From contig NZ_BNAL01000002.1 in assembly GCF_014653275.1 (NCBI RefSeq), positions 1 to 64,000 on the forward strand: a stretch of DNA of 64,000 bases, in the 5' to 3' direction. The first letter of the stretch is position 1; each line of letters begins with the position of its first letter. This stretch comes from Deinococcus piscis (lineage in GTDB: Bacteria; Deinococcota; Deinococci; Deinococcales; Deinococcaceae). The notes below the pieces were generated by a model. It had not been told where the DNA came from and searched no databases. It saw only the letters and a program-made list of their open reading frames with translations. A program made the translations under genes and the position numbers. This document shows positions 56,842 through 64,000 of the stretch, piece by piece.

Positions 56842-58125
56842 ATGACCCAAACCGCCTCCGAACTGCACCACACCGAACTCAAGCACACCATGAACATGCT
56901 GTTTGCCCAGGCCCGCGCCGCCGCCCGCGCGCTGGCTCTGGCCGGCAGTGAGCAGAAGCAGGCTGCGCTGGAGGCTGCCGCCGCTGCGCTCGAGCGCGAC
57001 TGCGCCCGCGTGCTGGCCGCCAACGCCCGTGACGTGGCTTTTGCACAGGGCAAGGGCCTGAGCCCCGCGATGCTGGACCGGCTGCGGCTGGATGAAGGCC
57101 GCGTGGCTGGGGTGGTCGAAAGCCTGCGCAATGTGGCCGCCCAGCCCGACCCCGTGGGCGAGGTGATGGAAGCCTGGGAGCGCCCCAGCGGCCTGAGCAT
57201 TCGCCGGGTGCGGACCCCGATTGGCGTGGTGGGCGTGATCTACGAGTCGCGGCCCAATGTGACCGCCGACGCCGGGGCGCTGTGCCTCAAGAGTGGCAAC
57301 GCCGCCATTCTGCGCGGGGGCTCGGAAAGCCTGCACTCTTCCCAGGCGATTCACGCGGCGCTGGCAGAAGGCCTGCGGGCCGCAGGATTGCCGGAACGGG
57401 CCATTCAGCTGATTCCCACCCGTGACCGGGCCGCTGTGGGCGAGATGCTGGCGGCGCAGGGCCTGATTGACGTGATTGTGCCGCGTGGTGGGCGCAGTCT
57501 GGTGAGCCGGGTGCAGAGCGAAGCGCGGGTGCCGGTATTTTCGCACCTGGACGGCATTAATCACGTGTATGTTCATGCGGCCGCCGACCCGGTCAAGGCG
57601 CAGGCGGTCGTGGCGAATTCCAAGACCCGGCGCACTGGCATCTGCGGCGCCGCCGAGTGCCTGCTGATGGACCGCGAGAGCTTTGCAGCTCAGGGCGCGG
57701 CGCTGGTCTCGGCCCTGCAAGCCTGCGGGACCGAGATTCGCGGTGACCGGCACTTTCAGACCCTGCCCGGCGTGCGGCCAGCGGAGCCGGATGATTTTGG
57801 CTGCGAGTTTCTGGACAACATTATTGCGGCGCGGGTGGTGTCGGGCCTGAGCGAAGCGCTCACCCATATCGCGCACTACGGCAGCGGACACACCGAGTGC
57901 ATCGTGACCGAAGACGCAGCGGCGGCAGATCGCTTTGCCCGCGAGGTAGACGCCGCCATCATCATGCACAATGCCTCGACCCAGTTTGCCGACGGCGGCG
58001 AGTTCGGTATGGGGGCCGAAATCGGCATCGCCACCGGCAAGCTGCACGCCCGTGGCCCGGTGGGGGCCCGCGAACTGACTTCGTTCAAGTATCTGGTGCA
58101 GGGCGAGGGCACTGTCCGCCCCTGA
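56842..58125 (+). CDS. proA: Gamma-glutamyl phosphate reductase
   Basis: This 427-residue NADPH-dependent reductase makes glutamate semialdehyde for proline. Signatures are [43 protein letters not shown] and the catalytic-Cys region [12 protein letters not shown]. The C-terminal [21 protein letters not shown] motif is also family-specific. GGAG stands about 9 nt before the ATG. It forms an operon with proB. Confidence 0.96.
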   Translation: MTQTASELHHTELKHTMNMLFAQARAAARALALAGSEQKQAALEAAAAALERDCARVLAANARDVAFAQGKGLSPAMLDRLRLDEGRVAGVVESLRNVAAQPDPVGEVMEAWERPSGLSIRRVRTPIGVVGVIYESRPNVTADAGALCLKSGNAAILRGGSESLHSSQAIHAALAEGLRAAGLPERAIQLIPTRDRAAVGEMLAAQGLIDVIVPRGGRSLVSRVQSEARVPVFSHLDGINHVYVHAAADPVKAQAVVANSKTRRTGICGAAECLLMDRESFAAQGAALVSALQACGTEIRGDRHFQTLPGVRPAEPDDFGCEFLDNIIAARVVSGLSEALTHIAHYGSGHTECIVTEDAAAADRFAREVDAAIIMHNASTQFADGGEFGMGAEIGIATGKLHARGPVGARELTSFKYLVQGEGTVRP

Positions 58126-58164
58126 GCGCGGCTGCATCAGCGGATGACGGGGGTATTTACGGTT

Positions 58165-58770
58165 ATGACCCGTGTCATCCAAACCGCAGCAGTACTCGAA
58201 GAGTTGTTCGGGCCTGTGGCGGCTCCTTCTCTCCAAAAGGAAGTGGCCACGCTGCATCCGGTGTATCAGCGCTGGACCGCGGCGTCACCGTTTGCGGTAC
58301 TGGCGACCTCTGGCCCGGCGGGATTGGATGCGTCGCCACGCGGCGACCCGGCCAGTCTGGTTCACATTCAGGATGAGCGCACGCTCCTGCTACCGGAGCG
58401 GCGGGGCAACAACCGCACCGACAGTCTGCGCAACATTCTGCACTGCCCACAGGTGGGGCTGCTGTTCTTCGTGCCGGGGGTCAATGAAACCCTGCGAGTT
58501 GCTGGCCGCGCCCGGATTCTGGTCGGTGCTGAACTGGTGCAGCGCTTTGCCGTGGCGGGTCAGCCGCCCAAGTGCGTGCTGGAAATCACGGTAGACACAG
58601 CCTTCTTTCAGTGTGGCCGGGCCATTCTGCGCTCTGGGCTGTGGGCGGGAGCTGAGCGGGTAGACGTGCCAAGCGCGGGGGAAATGTTGCAGGCCATCAC
58701 TGCCGGGCAGGTGAACGCCCTCCAATACGACGCCGAGCTGCCACAGCGCCAACAATCCACGCTGTATTGA
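58165..58770 (+). CDS. PPOX-class FMN-binding flavoprotein (MSMEG_1061-like)
   Basis: This 201-residue split-barrel flavoprotein related to pyridoxamine 5'-phosphate oxidase has SPFAVLATSGPAGLDASPRGDPA, LLLPERRGNNRTDSLRNILHCPQVGLLFFVPG and RVAGRARIL, the FMN-binding pattern of the MSMEG_1061 group. Members are predicted FMN or F420 oxidoreductases of unknown substrate. The ATG at 58165 is preferred to an in-frame ATG at 58144 because family proteins start close to the MTRVIQTAAVLEELF segment; neither has a good ribosome binding site. It lies 39 bp after proA and may be co-transcribed. It converges on the cyclase gene at 4 bp distance. Confidence 0.8.
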   Translation: MTRVIQTAAVLEELFGPVAAPSLQKEVATLHPVYQRWTAASPFAVLATSGPAGLDASPRGDPASLVHIQDERTLLLPERRGNNRTDSLRNILHCPQVGLLFFVPGVNETLRVAGRARILVGAELVQRFAVAGQPPKCVLEITVDTAFFQCGRAILRSGLWAGAERVDVPSAGEMLQAITAGQVNALQYDAELPQRQQSTLY

Positions 58771-58774
58771 ACCC

Positions 58775-59857
58775 CTATATCTGGGAGCTGCTGATTTCTC
58801 GGTGTATCACCCAGCGGTTGCGCCCCTCCTGCTTGGCCTGGTAGAGCGCCTGATCCGCCAGCGCAACCGTCCGCTGTGCTTCGGCGCTGGCCGTGTGCCG
58901 TGCGCCGCCCAGTGACGCCGTGATGTGCAGGGGCACGGCAGAGTCCTCGTCGCCGACAAGTAAGGGCGTCTGCGCAATTTGGGAGCGCAGGCGTTCGGCA
59001 ATCATCTCGGACGACCCCGACTGAGGCGCGTGCAGGATAACGGCGAATTCTTCGCCCCCATAGCGGTAGGCCGGGTCAGACGCCCGCAGGGTACTGCGCA
59101 GCAGCTGGCCTATGGCAGTAATGACCTGGTCCCCGGCAGCGTGCCCGTAGGTGTCATTGATCCGCTTGAAGTGGTCAATATCCAGCATCATCACCAGGTC
59201 ACCCGGCTGCAGGTGAAGGAGGTCTTCTTCAAATTGCCTGCGGTTGAGGAGTCCCGAAAGGGCGTCCTGCTGGGCCTGGCGCTGAAACAGCGCGTTCAGC
59301 CGCACCAGCCTGAGCCGGTCACGCAGAATCACCGCCGCAGTCAGGAATCCGGCGACGTTCAGGGCCAGCAGGGGCAGGTACAGCTGGGCCAGCAGCTCGC
59401 GTCCATTAGGAAGCAGCAGAATGGGCAGGCCGTTGGGCGAGAACAGGACCAGCGCCAACAGGGCGAGGTGCGGCCAGGGCAAGTCTTCGGAATCAAAGTG
59501 CCGCCGCACCGCCGCCGTGACCAGCAGAATCAGCGCGATACTCAAGAAGGCGGGCAAGACCCCCGGCCCACCCAGGGCAAAGCGGTAGAGCAGCATGGGC
59601 ACGCTGGCCACCACCGCTGCGGGCACGCCGTACACCAGGGCCAGCAGCACCAGCGGCACGGGCCGCATGTCAATGATGACTCCGGGCACCACTTCTGCCG
59701 GTTGCAGCAGCAGCACTACGGCAATCAGGCTGGCCGTGAGCGTGGCCTGTGCCCGGAAGGTCAGGTCCTGCCGCAGAGGCCAGGTCCGCAGGGTCAGGCT
59801 GAACAGATAGGCCAGCGTGATAAGCAGCGAGAAGTTGAGCAGCAGGGTTCTGAGCAT
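58775..59857 (-). CDS. Membrane diguanylate cyclase
   Basis: This 360-residue protein has five to six N-terminal membrane helices (about 1-180; the LVYGVPAAVVASVPMLLYRFALGGPG region resembles the 5TM LytS-type sensor domain) and a C-terminal GGDEF domain (about 195-355). The active-site motif is GGEEF in YRYGGEEFAV, with the inhibitory-site RxxD (RASD) five residues upstream, so it should make cyclic di-GMP and be product-inhibited. The substrate helix DALSGLLNRRQFEEDL is intact. No ribosome binding site is obvious before the ATG at 59857. Confidence 0.93.
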   Translation of the reverse strand: MLRTLLLNFSLLITLAYLFSLTLRTWPLRQDLTFRAQATLTASLIAVVLLLQPAEVVPGVIIDMRPVPLVLLALVYGVPAAVVASVPMLLYRFALGGPGVLPAFLSIALILLVTAAVRRHFDSEDLPWPHLALLALVLFSPNGLPILLLPNGRELLAQLYLPLLALNVAGFLTAAVILRDRLRLVRLNALFQRQAQQDALSGLLNRRQFEEDLLHLQPGDLVMMLDIDHFKRINDTYGHAAGDQVITAIGQLLRSTLRASDPAYRYGGEEFAVILHAPQSGSSEMIAERLRSQIAQTPLLVGDEDSAVPLHITASLGGARHTASAEAQRTVALADQALYQAKQEGRNRWVIHREISSSQI

Positions 59858-60120
59858 AGTAGGGGGGACAAAGCAGGAGGCAGGCGAGCGAGACGGGGAC
59901 AGTGACCCGTGTTGGAGTGCGGCAAGGGCAGCGCGGCCAGCGTTAGTGCAGAGCCGCCCCGCGTTGAAGTACTCCTGGTCCGACCCGCAGCGCTGCGCGG
60001 GGCCTTCATCCTAGCTGAAGGTGGAGACGGTGCGGTCTGGAGGCTGCGACTTGTCAGTGGCCAGAACAAGGGGAGAGGCTGACTCCTGACAGACATCCTG
60101 CGGGCTAGAATGGGAGCGAC

Positions 60121-62085
60121 ATGAGACAATTCAGACCTTTTGCTCTGGCCCTCTCGGCTGGCCTGCTGGCCGCCTGCGCTCCCACCCAGACTGCTGCACC
60201 CGCTACTGAGGCTCCCTTCCGGCTGCAACTGCTGCACTTCTCAGATGTGGACGGTGGCCGCGATATCGTCGGCAACGCGCCGCACTTTTCGGCATTGGTG
60301 AACCATTTCCGCGCCGCGCAGCCGAATACGTTGCTGCTCAGCAGTGGTGACAACTCTATCCCCGGCCCCGAGTACAACGTCGCCAGTGACAGCAGCCTGG
60401 ATTCGGTACTGGGCAAAGCGGGCGCAGGCCGCGCTCACGTCGCCTGGCTGAATGCGCTGGGCGTGCAGGCTTCGGCGGTGGGCAACCATGACCTGGACAT
60501 GGGCACCGGCGAATTCTCCGGCTTGCTGACCCGCAGCGAGGGCTGGAACGGGGCCAACTTTCCCTATCTGGCGACCAATCTGGACTTTGCCGCTGACGAA
60601 GCCACTGCCAAGATTGCGGGCAAAGACGGCCTGAGTGCCGCTGAGCTGGCGGGCAAGGTCGCTGGCTACACCACTGTGCAGGTGGGCGGCGAGACGGTGG
60701 GCATTGTGGGCGCGACCACGCCGCAGCTGGGCCGCCTGACCAGCGTGGGCAAGCTGGGGATTGCCCCGGCCAACCCGGAAGACCTGGACGCGCTGGCCGC
60801 CCTGATTCAGCAGGATGTGGACGCCCTCACCGCGCAGGGCATAAACAAAGTGATTCTGCTGGCGCACATGCAGAGCATCAACATTGAGCAGGCCCTGGCC
60901 CCGCGTCTCAGGGGCGTGGACATCATCGTGGCGGGCGGCAGCAATACCCTGCTGGCCGACGACACGGACCGCCTGCGCAGCGGCGACCAGCGGCAGGGCG
61001 CTTATCCGCTGCTGTTCAGCGGCGTGGACGGTGCCCCCGTGCTGGTGGTGAACACCGAGGGCGACTACACCTACCTGGGCCGCCTGGTAGCCGACTTTGA
61101 CGCGCAGGGCCGCCTGATTCCGGCCAGCCTGAATCCGGCTGAGAACGGGGTCTACGCCGCCGACGCCGAGGGCCTCAGCGCCCTGGGGCTCACCCGCGAG
61201 CAGGCCAGCCCTGAAGTGCTGCGGGTAGCGGACGCTCTCCAGGCCGCCCTCAAGGCCCGCGCAGGCAACGTGGTGGGCTACACCAACGTGTACCTGAACG
61301 GCGAGCGCAGCGGCGTCCGTGCTCAGGAAACCAACCTGGGCAACCTCAGCGCCGACGCGAACCTGTTCTATGGGCAGCAGGTGGACTCCAGCGTGGCGCT
61401 CAGCCTCAAGAACGGCGGCGGCATTCGCGGTTCTATCGGGGCCTGTATCGTGCCTCCGGGCAGCACGGGCGGCACGCCGGTCTGCTCGGCTCCCCAGGGC
61501 ACGCCCGGCGTCAGCGAGAAGGGCCAGATTTCGCAGCTGGACGTAGAAACCGCTTTCCGCTTCAACAACGGCCTCTCGCTGGTCACGGTGACGGGCGCGC
61601 AGCTGAACGCCCTGCTGGAACACGGTGTGGCAGGCGTGGAGAACCGGCTGGGTCAGTTTCCGCAGGTGGGCGGCCTGACCTTCGCCTACGACCCCAGCCG
61701 TCCGGCGGGGCAGCGCGTCACTGACATCGTGATTGAGGACGCCAACGGCGCTGCTGCGGGCACCCAGCGGACCGTGCTCAAGGCCGGTGGTCAGCTGAAC
61801 GCTGAAGCGGCGGCCCGCGCCTACCGGATGGTCACGCTGGGTTTCCTGGCGCTGGGCGGCGACAGCTATCCCTTCCCCAAGGAGGGCAGCGCCGAGTTCG
61901 CTGCGCTGAACCTGCGCGACCTGACCCAGAAGGGTGTGCGCCAGGGCCGCTTTACCTTTGCGGATGAAGGCAGCGAGCAAGACGCCCTGGCCGAGTACCT
62001 GGGGGCCCGCTTCGGAACCGCTGCGGCAGCTTTTGCGCAGGCAGATGCGCCCGCTGAGAAAGACACCCGCATTCAGCGCCGCTGA
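60121..62085 (+). CDS. 5'-nucleotidase/metallophosphatase family lipoprotein
   Basis: This 654-residue protein has a lipoprotein signal (LLAAC, Cys19), a calcineurin-like N-terminal domain (about 33-350) and a 5'-nucleotidase C-terminal domain (about 375-620, ETNLGNLSADANL and FRFNNGLSLVTVTGAQL). The usual metal motif DxH reads SDVDGG, so the His is an Asp. GNHDLDMG and VILLAHM are intact, but the terminal GHxH motif reads AGGSNT. These changes suggest a divergent branch whose activity on nucleotides should not be assumed. TAGAAT lies 9 nt before the ATG, with GGGAG between. Confidence 0.85.
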   Translation: MRQFRPFALALSAGLLAACAPTQTAAPATEAPFRLQLLHFSDVDGGRDIVGNAPHFSALVNHFRAAQPNTLLLSSGDNSIPGPEYNVASDSSLDSVLGKAGAGRAHVAWLNALGVQASAVGNHDLDMGTGEFSGLLTRSEGWNGANFPYLATNLDFAADEATAKIAGKDGLSAAELAGKVAGYTTVQVGGETVGIVGATTPQLGRLTSVGKLGIAPANPEDLDALAALIQQDVDALTAQGINKVILLAHMQSINIEQALAPRLRGVDIIVAGGSNTLLADDTDRLRSGDQRQGAYPLLFSGVDGAPVLVVNTEGDYTYLGRLVADFDAQGRLIPASLNPAENGVYAADAEGLSALGLTREQASPEVLRVADALQAALKARAGNVVGYTNVYLNGERSGVRAQETNLGNLSADANLFYGQQVDSSVALSLKNGGGIRGSIGACIVPPGSTGGTPVCSAPQGTPGVSEKGQISQLDVETAFRFNNGLSLVTVTGAQLNALLEHGVAGVENRLGQFPQVGGLTFAYDPSRPAGQRVTDIVIEDANGAAAGTQRTVLKAGGQLNAEAAARAYRMVTLGFLALGGDSYPFPKEGSAEFAALNLRDLTQKGVRQGRFTFADEGSEQDALAEYLGARFGTAAAAFAQADAPAEKDTRIQRR

Positions 62086-62132
62086 TGACGGGGCCGTGAC
62101 AGGCGTCACTTGAGTCAGTCATATTTGAAGCG

Positions 62133-62162
62133 AAAGGAGCCCCCGGGTAGGCGGGCTCCTTT
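62133..62162. terminator. Bidirectional terminator between nucleotidase and TetR genes
   Basis: A perfect 10-bp stem (AAAGGAGCCC/GGGCTCCTTT) with a 10-nt loop has T residues after it on the plus strand and, by symmetry, on the minus strand. It separates two convergent genes. Confidence 0.75.
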
Positions 62163-62204
62163 TGGCTTCTTTGTCCTGTGTGGCCGTTGGCGAGCTGCCA
62201 GTGA

Positions 62205-62831
62205 TCAGACGTGCTCAGGTTCGGCGGCCAGCGCCCGGATGCCGCCACCCACAAAGGTGCCCAGCGTAGCGGCCAGAGCACGGGGGTCAAAAGGTTCTTC
62301 GGTCAGCTCGGCGTAGGCGGCGCTGCTCAGCAGGTGAATCATCAGAAAAATGAGCTGTTGCCCGGCTGGCCCGCTGCGCTGGGCACGGGGCAATTCGGCC
62401 AATTGCAGCCGACTTTCCAGCGCCTGGAGAAAGGTGCGGCGCTTTTGCCGGAACAGTGGCCCACCGCCGGAATGGAGCAGCATCAGCAGGTCACGTTCTT
62501 CTAGCAAAGCCAAAAATAGGCGGTCAAAGGCGGTCTCTGAATCGGTAGGGCTGTGGAGGTAGGGATGCAGCCGCCCTGGCAAGCCTTCGAGCCGCGCTTC
62601 AAGTAGGGCGTCCAGCATGTCCTCAGTGGACGCAAAATAGGTGTAGATGGTGGGCCGCGAAATTCGCAGGGCCTGCGCCAGGTCGGCCATGCCCACACTC
62701 TCGAAGCCGCGCTGGATAAACAGTTCGGCGGCCATGTCCAGAATCTGAGTGCGGCGGTCTTCAGCGCTTAGGCGGCGCGGCAGAAGCGAGCCAGAAGACT
62801 CGTGGGGGGCAATCGCAGCAGCGGGGGGCAT
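62205..62831 (-). CDS. TetR-family repressor
   Basis: This 208-residue regulator has an N-terminal helix-turn-helix domain (about 20-75: RRTQILDMAAELFIQRGFESVGMADLAQALRISRPTIYTYFASTEDML) and a ligand/dimerisation domain rich in Leu and Ala. It is divergent from a YhgE/Pip membrane protein gene, a common local pairing. The ATG at 62831 has TACACT 6 nt upstream and ATGACA 17 nt before that, so it is a leaderless start. A TGTCA-type inverted repeat over the -35 box is the probable autoregulatory operator. Confidence 0.92.
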   Translation of the reverse strand: MPPAAAIAPHESSGSLLPRRLSAEDRRTQILDMAAELFIQRGFESVGMADLAQALRISRPTIYTYFASTEDMLDALLEARLEGLPGRLHPYLHSPTDSETAFDRLFLALLEERDLLMLLHSGGGPLFRQKRRTFLQALESRLQLAELPRAQRSGPAGQQLIFLMIHLLSSAAYAELTEEPFDPRALAATLGTFVGGGIRALAAEPEHV

Positions 62832-62837
62832 GGCCCC

Positions 62838-62896
62838 AGTGTATCATCTATTTAACAAAGTGTCATTTGACAAAATGTCAGAGCGCCTGAAATACT
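62838..62896. promoter_or_regulatory. Divergent TetR/YhgE promoters with shared operator
   Basis: On the minus strand ATGACA (62866-62861), a 17-nt spacer and TACACT (62843-62838) drive tetR. On the plus strand TTGACA (62867-62872), an 18-nt spacer and AATACT (62891-62896) drive the membrane protein gene. The half-sites TGTCA (62861-62865), TGACA (62868-62872) and TGTCA (62876-62880) overlap both -35 boxes, so one repressor could shut off both genes. Confidence 0.65.
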
Positions 62897-62974
62897 GTGG
62901 TCCGGTGGGCAGCGTCGGCCTGCGGCAGCCCAGGGCTCACGGGACCACCGACACGTTCTGGTCGGCCAGGCACT

Positions 62975-63014
62975 GCCATATAGAAGTGGTTTCAGCCATA
63001 TAGAACCGGTGTCA
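62975..63014 (+). repeat. 20-bp tandem repeat upstream of the YhgE/Pip gene
   Basis: Two adjacent 20-bp units, GCCATATAGAAGTGGTTTCA and GCCATATAGAACCGGTGTCA, match at 17 of 20 positions. They lie in the 5' leader about 50-90 nt before the ATG at 63064. Confidence 0.7.
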
Positions 63015-63063
63015 GTGCCCACAGTGGTGAAAACTGCCGCGCCCCGCCCCTCAAGGAGACCGC

Positions 63064-64000
63064 ATGCCCTTTCAAAAGTTTGTCCAAGATTTCCGCCGCC
63101 TGACCCCCTCGGAGCGGTCCATGTGGCGCTGGCCGATGATGTGGCTGAGCACCGCTGCCATCGTGGTGGTGCCGTCGCTGTACGCCAGCATCAACCTTGC
63201 CAGTTCGCTGGACCCGTACGGCAACCTGCAGGCGCTGCCGGTGGGGGTGGTGAATCTGGACCAGGGCACCGAGCGTGATGGCGAAACCATCAACGTAGGC
63301 CGCGAGGTGATGGATGACTTCCAAGAGGACCCGCCCTTTGACCTGACGGTGTTTCCGACCGAGGCTGCGGCCCGCGACGCGGTCAAGCGCGGTGACATCT
63401 ACTTTGCGCTGACCATCCCGGCTGATTTTAGCCGCAAGGCAGTGGCCGCAGACAGCAGCCAGCACGGCCTGCTGAAGTTCTATGTGGCCGAAGGCTCCAA
63501 CTATTTTGCCAGCCGGGTGGCCGATTCTTTTGCCGCCCGGCTCAGCGACGAGCTGAACAAATCCCTGGGCGAAACGCGCTGGGAAGCGGTGCAGGCGTCG
63601 CTAGAAGACGTGCAGAACGGCTTTGGGGACATCAAGGACGCCACAGGCCGCCTGAGTGAGGGGGCGGGTGAGCTGAAGGACGGAGCGCGGCGCGTCAATG
63701 ACGGAGCCAGCGCCCTGCAAGGCGGTCTGGACCGTGCCGCTGACGGCAGTACCCGCCTGGCCGATGGGGCCGCGCAGGTGTCTAGCGGTGTGCAGGCACT
63801 GACTGGCGGCACGGGTCGGCTGAAAGCAGGTATTGGAGAGCTGAACGCGGCGATTCCCACACCCGAAAAGCTTCAGCCTCTGCGTGAGGGGGCCGCTGCA
63901 CTCAGCCAGGGCAACGCCCAGCTGGCAACCGGCCTGGGCCAACTCTCCGCCGGGGCCGGTCAGCTGGCAGCCGGAAGTGGCCGCCTAAAGGAAGGCGCAG
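63064..64000 (+). CDS. YhgE/Pip-family membrane protein, 3' end outside the window
   Basis: This partial ORF (at least 312 codons, no stop before the edge) has an N-terminal membrane helix (about 28-48), a YhgE/Pip N-terminal domain (ALPVGVVNLDQGTE, VFPTEAAARDAVKRGDIYFALTIPADFS) and a long Gly/Ala/Leu-rich coiled region with repeated LxxGAxxLxxG units from about residue 195. Full-length relatives end with an ABC-2-type membrane domain and act in secretion or phage infection. AAGGAG precedes the ATG at 63064. It is transcribed divergently from the tetR gene and is probably repressed by it. Confidence 0.88.
   Translation, partial: MPFQKFVQDFRRLTPSERSMWRWPMMWLSTAAIVVVPSLYASINLASSLDPYGNLQALPVGVVNLDQGTERDGETINVGREVMDDFQEDPPFDLTVFPTEAAARDAVKRGDIYFALTIPADFSRKAVAADSSQHGLLKFYVAEGSNYFASRVADSFAARLSDELNKSLGETRWEAVQASLEDVQNGFGDIKDATGRLSEGAGELKDGARRVNDGASALQGGLDRAADGSTRLADGAAQVSSGVQALTGGTGRLKAGIGELNAAIPTPEKLQPLREGAAALSQGNAQLATGLGQLSAGAGQLAAGSGRLKEGA

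Noticed and set aside
60241..62109. 622-codon minus-strand open frame opposite the nucleotidase gene
   Set aside because: It is antisense to a gene with a lipoprotein signal and conserved metallophosphatase motifs; its own sequence shows no domain.

Overview
This 64 kb window is a GC-rich bacterial chromosome segment that reads as Deinococcus (Deinococcota). The gene families fit that assignment. So does the start-site architecture: at least a dozen genes have a TANNNT -10-like hexamer only 5-9 nt upstream of the start codon and no Shine-Dalgarno sequence, the leaderless arrangement known to be common in Deinococcus. I saw no rRNA, tRNA, CRISPR array, prophage or complete insertion sequence. 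Nearly everything is chromosomal metabolism, transport and regulation.

Layout. 0-1 kb: end of a chemotaxis/type IV pilus signalling operon (receiver protein, CheW-like protein, then an ORF that stops after 18 codons at the window edge). 1.2-8.1 kb: a hypothetical gene, a methyltransferase, an MMPL/RND exporter, a frameshifted small membrane protein gene and a purine (NCS2) permease whose leader carries an intrinsic terminator. 8.1-13.7 kb: small winged-helix protein, YbaN-like protein, aldehyde dehydrogenase, and a two-component system next to a secreted Gln/Ala-rich protein. 13.8-18.9 kb: a heterodimer-type ABC exporter and an MFS exporter. 19.0-24.9 kb: lactate utilisation (permease plus lutABC) with a divergent FadR/GntR regulator. 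24.9-27.2 kb: cysteine synthesis (cysE, cysM-like) and acpS. 27.4-29.8 kb: a membrane-anchored cytochrome c translationally coupled to a Tat-exported flavin amine oxidase/dehydrogenase. 30-33.9 kb: a secreted subtilase and an SRPBCC/zinc-alcohol dehydrogenase pair.

34.0-39.4 kb: tryptophan to anthranilate genes (kynA, kynB, kynU). Embedded among them are a protein made of six tandem 22-residue repeats and, on the other strand, a PIG-L-like lipoprotein. 39.4-45.0 kb: an FRG-domain protein, then surface-glycan genes (UDP-galactopyranose mutase, two glycosyltransferases, NodS-like methyltransferase, lipoprotein). 45.1-51.4 kb: a complete fructose PTS operon (fruB as an EIIA-HPr-EI fusion, fruK, fruA) with a divergent DeoR regulator. 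51.6-55.4 kb: a three-gene operon matching pipecolate/2-aminoadipate (lysine) catabolism. 55.7-58.8 kb: proBA and a flavoprotein. 58.8-64 kb: a diguanylate cyclase, a 5'-nucleotidase-family lipoprotein, and a TetR regulator divergent from a YhgE/Pip membrane protein cut by the window edge.

No defence island is visible. The best candidates for something new are the 22-residue-repeat protein inside the kynurenine operon and the cytochrome c/Tat-flavoenzyme pair with an operator-like palindrome over its -35 box. The attenuator-like leader of the purine permease is the best RNA-level candidate.
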